NCBI GenBank assembly: GCA_022711465.1
Contig: JAKLEZ010000022.1
Span: 1 to 64,000 of the forward strand
Reading direction: 5' to 3'
DNA length: 64,000 bases
DNA from: Planctomycetota bacterium
GTDB lineage: Bacteria > Planctomycetota > Phycisphaerae > UBA1845 > PWPN01
The position numbers and the translations under genes were made by a program. The stretch's first letter is position 1, and each line of letters opens with the position of its first letter. Below are positions 62,092-64,000 of the stretch, piece by piece. The notes beneath the pieces were generated by a model. The model had not been told where the DNA came from and ran no database searches. It worked only from the letters and a program-made list of their open reading frames with translations.

Positions 62092-63384
62092 TCATGACGG
62101 CTGGGGAATCGAGTAGCTGAACTCCGCCCAGCGTCCTTCCTCGCTTTTCGCCTCGATACGCCCTCCATGGGCCTGAATGATCCGCCATGCGGTGTAGAGG
62201 CCGACGCCGGTTCCCCGCTCCTTGCGCAATGCAGGTACATCCAGACGCGAGAACTTGCGGAACAGGCCGGACCGGTGACTCGCAGAGAATCCTGGTCCAT
62301 CGTTACGCACCGACACCCGCAGCTGGCCTTCCGAAACCAGCGCGCTCAGCAGGATCTGCCCGCCCTCGAAGCCGTACTTGGCGGCGTTGCTGAGCAGATT
62401 CACCATGACGATTTTCACCAGGTCGGGATCGATCGTGACCCGCGGCAGATCAGGGGGGATGGACCGCGTCAATTCCATCCGCTTGTTCTCCAGCTGAGAT
62501 CGGACTAGTTCGAGGCTCGGTTCAACGACCGAAGTCTGGAAGTCGATGTCGGGACGAAGCCGGGCCTTGAGCTCACCGCCCTCCAGCCGTGCAAGGTCGA
62601 GGTACTCCTGGACGAGGCCAAGGAGATACTCCCCTTTCCTGGTCAGGCTGGCGAGCTTCTCGCGTTGCTTGGCCTCAAGCGGTCCGAGGTAGCCGTTCAT
62701 CAGCAGCCCGGCGTCCATGAGCATCGAAGCCACCGGGCTCTTGAGCTCGTGGGTGACAAAGCCGAGCATCTCGAAGTAGGCCTTGTTGGCCGCGGTTAGC
62801 TGCTCGATTCGCCAGGCTTTCTCCACGGCCTGGCCGAGCCGCTCGGCGATGGCCGTCTGAAAGCGGGCGTGGCGGTCCTGATAGGCGTTCGCGTGTCGGG
62901 AGCTGCGGAACAACAGGCCCACGATACGGCCTTCGACCGCGAGGGGGCAGGTGAGGTTGGATCGCACGCCCTCACGGACCAGCAGCCGGGTGGAAGCCGA
63001 TTTCGGCCGCTGCTCAAGATATCGCTCCAGATCACTGATGATACGCGGAGTGCCGCGATGGAGAATGGTCTCCAGGGAACTCCCCGCCAGATCAGCCGCA
63101 TATCCGTTGCCGAGCAGGAGCGGCTCGTAGGTTGCCCTGGTTCGATGGGACACCAGCCGCCGCCCATTTTCCTCGACGAACGCCAGGCTCACGCGGTCGC
63201 AAGGGCTGATCTCGCGAAGTCGATCGAACAGAAAGGCGAGCAGCTCGTCGAGCGACTCGGCGGCGGCGACCTTCCGATTGATGAGTTCGAGAATCTGCGT
63301 CTCGGCGGGTGACAGGACGCCCGGTTGGGCGCCGGCATCGGCCGGGTCAAGGAAACGAACGAGGGTGTCGGGATCGATGGCCAT
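62092..63384 (-). CDS. GAF-domain sensor histidine kinase
   Basis: 430 residues, no transmembrane helix. A GAF domain (about 30-190), HisKA dimerisation helix with phospho-accepting His212 in GFVTHELKSP, then a HATPase domain with N box NLLSNAAKYG, DGPGF and RGTGVGLYTA. It senses a cytoplasmic signal, ligand unknown. It lies 79 bases downstream of a stand-alone receiver gene on the same strand, probably its partner. Confidence 0.92.
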   Translation of the reverse strand: MAIDPDTLVRFLDPADAGAQPGVLSPAETQILELINRKVAAAESLDELLAFLFDRLREISPCDRVSLAFVEENGRRLVSHRTRATYEPLLLGNGYAADLAGSSLETILHRGTPRIISDLERYLEQRPKSASTRLLVREGVRSNLTCPLAVEGRIVGLLFRSSRHANAYQDRHARFQTAIAERLGQAVEKAWRIEQLTAANKAYFEMLGFVTHELKSPVASMLMDAGLLMNGYLGPLEAKQREKLASLTRKGEYLLGLVQEYLDLARLEGGELKARLRPDIDFQTSVVEPSLELVRSQLENKRMELTRSIPPDLPRVTIDPDLVKIVMVNLLSNAAKYGFEGGQILLSALVSEGQLRVSVRNDGPGFSASHRSGLFRKFSRLDVPALRKERGTGVGLYTAWRIIQAHGGRIEAKSEEGRWAEFSYSIPQPS

Positions 63385-63463
63385 TCTCGGGACCGCCGAA
63401 GGCCCGAACGGTTCGCGCTGGCCGGTTGCCCGGACGATGTGCGGAACACGGCCGGGGGCGAGT

Positions 63464-63847
63464 TCACTTGCTTTTCTTCAGCTTCGCCTTGAGCACGCTG
63501 AGCAACGTGTTGGGGTCAATGGGCTTCTGGAACACGCCGTTCAGGCCGAGGGCGGTGTAGTCGGTGCTCGTGCTCAAGCTGTCGCCGACCGAGCTGAGCA
63601 TGTAAATCGGGGCCTTGTTGCCCAGCGCCCGGAGTTCCTTGACGAAGGTCGTGCCCGCGTCGACCTCCTCCATCATCAGGTCGACAATGACGAAGTCCGG
63701 CTTGGCCTCCTTGTAGACCTTGAGCCCGGCCTCGGCACTCTGGGCCTCGACCATGATATAGCCGGCTGACTCGAGGATCGTCCTGACCGCGTCGAGGAAA
63801 TCCTGATCGTCATCGATGTAGAGAATGACAAACTTCCCGTTCTGCAT
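63464..63847 (-). CDS. stand-alone response regulator receiver (CheY-like)
   Basis: 127 residues, receiver domain only: acidic residues in YIDDDQDF, phospho-acceptor Asp56 in VIVDLMMEE, Ser/Thr switch in YMLSSVG and Lys in FQKPIDP. No output domain, so it acts through protein contacts or a phosphorelay. The pattern DLMMEEVDAGT departs from the common DxxMPxxDG loop. Lies 5 bases after the partial gene at the window edge and before the GAF kinase. Confidence 0.92.
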   Translation of the reverse strand: MQNGKFVILYIDDDQDFLDAVRTILESAGYIMVEAQSAEAGLKVYKEAKPDFVIVDLMMEEVDAGTTFVKELRALGNKAPIYMLSSVGDSLSTSTDYTALGLNGVFQKPIDPNTLLSVLKAKLKKSK

Positions 63848-63852
63848 GTTTC

Positions 63853-64000
63853 TTACCTCATCGAAGTTGCGAGGACTTCGCCCGACGAATGGTCAGTATC
63901 CCAGTCATCCCGCTCGAAGTCGCCTTCACGCAGGAACTGCTCCACGAAACGGATCGCCGCGGCCAGATTGACTCGGGCCCGTGGGGATAGCGACTCCCCG
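63853..64000 (-). CDS. 3' end of a gene running off the window
   Basis: About 48 codons, ending TAA at 63855-63853, translate to an acidic C-terminus including RARVNLAAAIRFVEQFLREG and GEVLATSMR. Third-position G/C bias supports coding. It sits 5 bases before the receiver gene and is likely co-transcribed with the two-component genes. Family cannot be told from this fragment. Confidence 0.6.
   Translation of the reverse strand, partial: GESLSPRARVNLAAAIRFVEQFLREGDFERDDWDTDHSSGEVLATSMR

Noticed and set aside
1..64000. CRISPR arrays, rRNA genes, prophage or integron structures
   Set aside because: No regularly spaced repeats, no rRNA signatures and no phage structural or integrase genes were found in the window.

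Overview
The window looks like chromosomal DNA from a GC-rich member of the Planctomycetota, most likely a Phycisphaerae-type lineage. Several independent marks point there: a small basic protein of the kind found in Chlamydiae, Verrucomicrobia and Planctomycetes (3046-3297), a C-terminal zinc ribbon of the CxxCxYxLRG...CPECG type (7663-8022), many Tat-signal Gfo/Idh/MocA oxidoreductases and sugar isomerases, a dockerin-like calcium-repeat C-terminus (33270-34862), and abundant small lipoproteins. This placement is inference from protein style; no rRNA or tRNA gene was seen.

Layout. 1-600: tail of a REP-associated (IS200-like) transposase, then a candidate structured small RNA on the minus strand with its own -10 box and intrinsic terminator. 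601-9109: housekeeping and metabolism (RluA-type pseudouridine synthase, aminotransferase, small basic protein, one-TM protein, bifunctional PutA, zinc-ribbon membrane protein, RsfS, response regulator with an XRE output domain). 9563-12182: four short secreted lipoproteins that seem to be diverged paralogues. 12345-20387: a seven-gene minus-strand operon for a membrane complex of the group-4 hydrogenase/complex I type, led by an HTH-PTS IIA regulator. Its large subunit lacks all four nickel-iron cysteine ligands, so it is an Ehr-type complex and not a hydrogenase. 20617-26857: large secreted Ig-like protein, an alpha-helical membrane protein, a lipoprotein hydrolase and a SpoIIE-type phosphatase. 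26924-30837: sodium/solute symporter divergent from an SMP-30 lactonase, an SDR dehydrogenase and a third frame broken by a stop codon. 30887-34862: lipoprotein hydrolase, FmdB-like zinc ribbon, MoxR ATPase and a retropepsin-like protein with dockerin-like repeats. 35008-44482: sugar metabolism (two UroD-superfamily proteins, GH127 glycosidase, GAPDH, two Tat-exported TIM-barrel isomerases, a Tat-exported Gfo/Idh/MocA enzyme). 44694-48901: a three-gene operon encoding an exported [NiFe] hydrogenase (large subunit first) whose last gene, overlapping by ATGA, is a methyl-accepting chemotaxis protein. 49278-55610: PBP4-type carboxypeptidase, LacI regulator, then tig-clpP-clpP-lipoprotein. 56167-59221: GT39 plus GT2 glycosyltransferases. 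59480-64000: RMD1-like membrane protein, another Gfo/Idh/MocA enzyme, a GAF histidine kinase, a stand-alone receiver and the end of one more gene.

How the genes fit together. Two themes stand out. One is ion and electron chemistry: the cell has both a cofactor-less Ehr complex, which may couple an unknown redox or conformational event to ion pumping, and a separate exported true [NiFe] hydrogenase. The hydrogenase large subunit ends exactly at the metal-binding histidine, with no cleavable tail, as in regulatory (H2-sensing) hydrogenases, and is co-translated with a chemoreceptor. I infer a possible H2-responsive taxis module; this is the strongest candidate for an undescribed system here. 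The other theme is carbohydrate scavenging: symporter, lactonase, dehydrogenase, arabinofuranosidase-like enzyme, keto-sugar type oxidoreductases and isomerases, feeding central metabolism through GAPDH.
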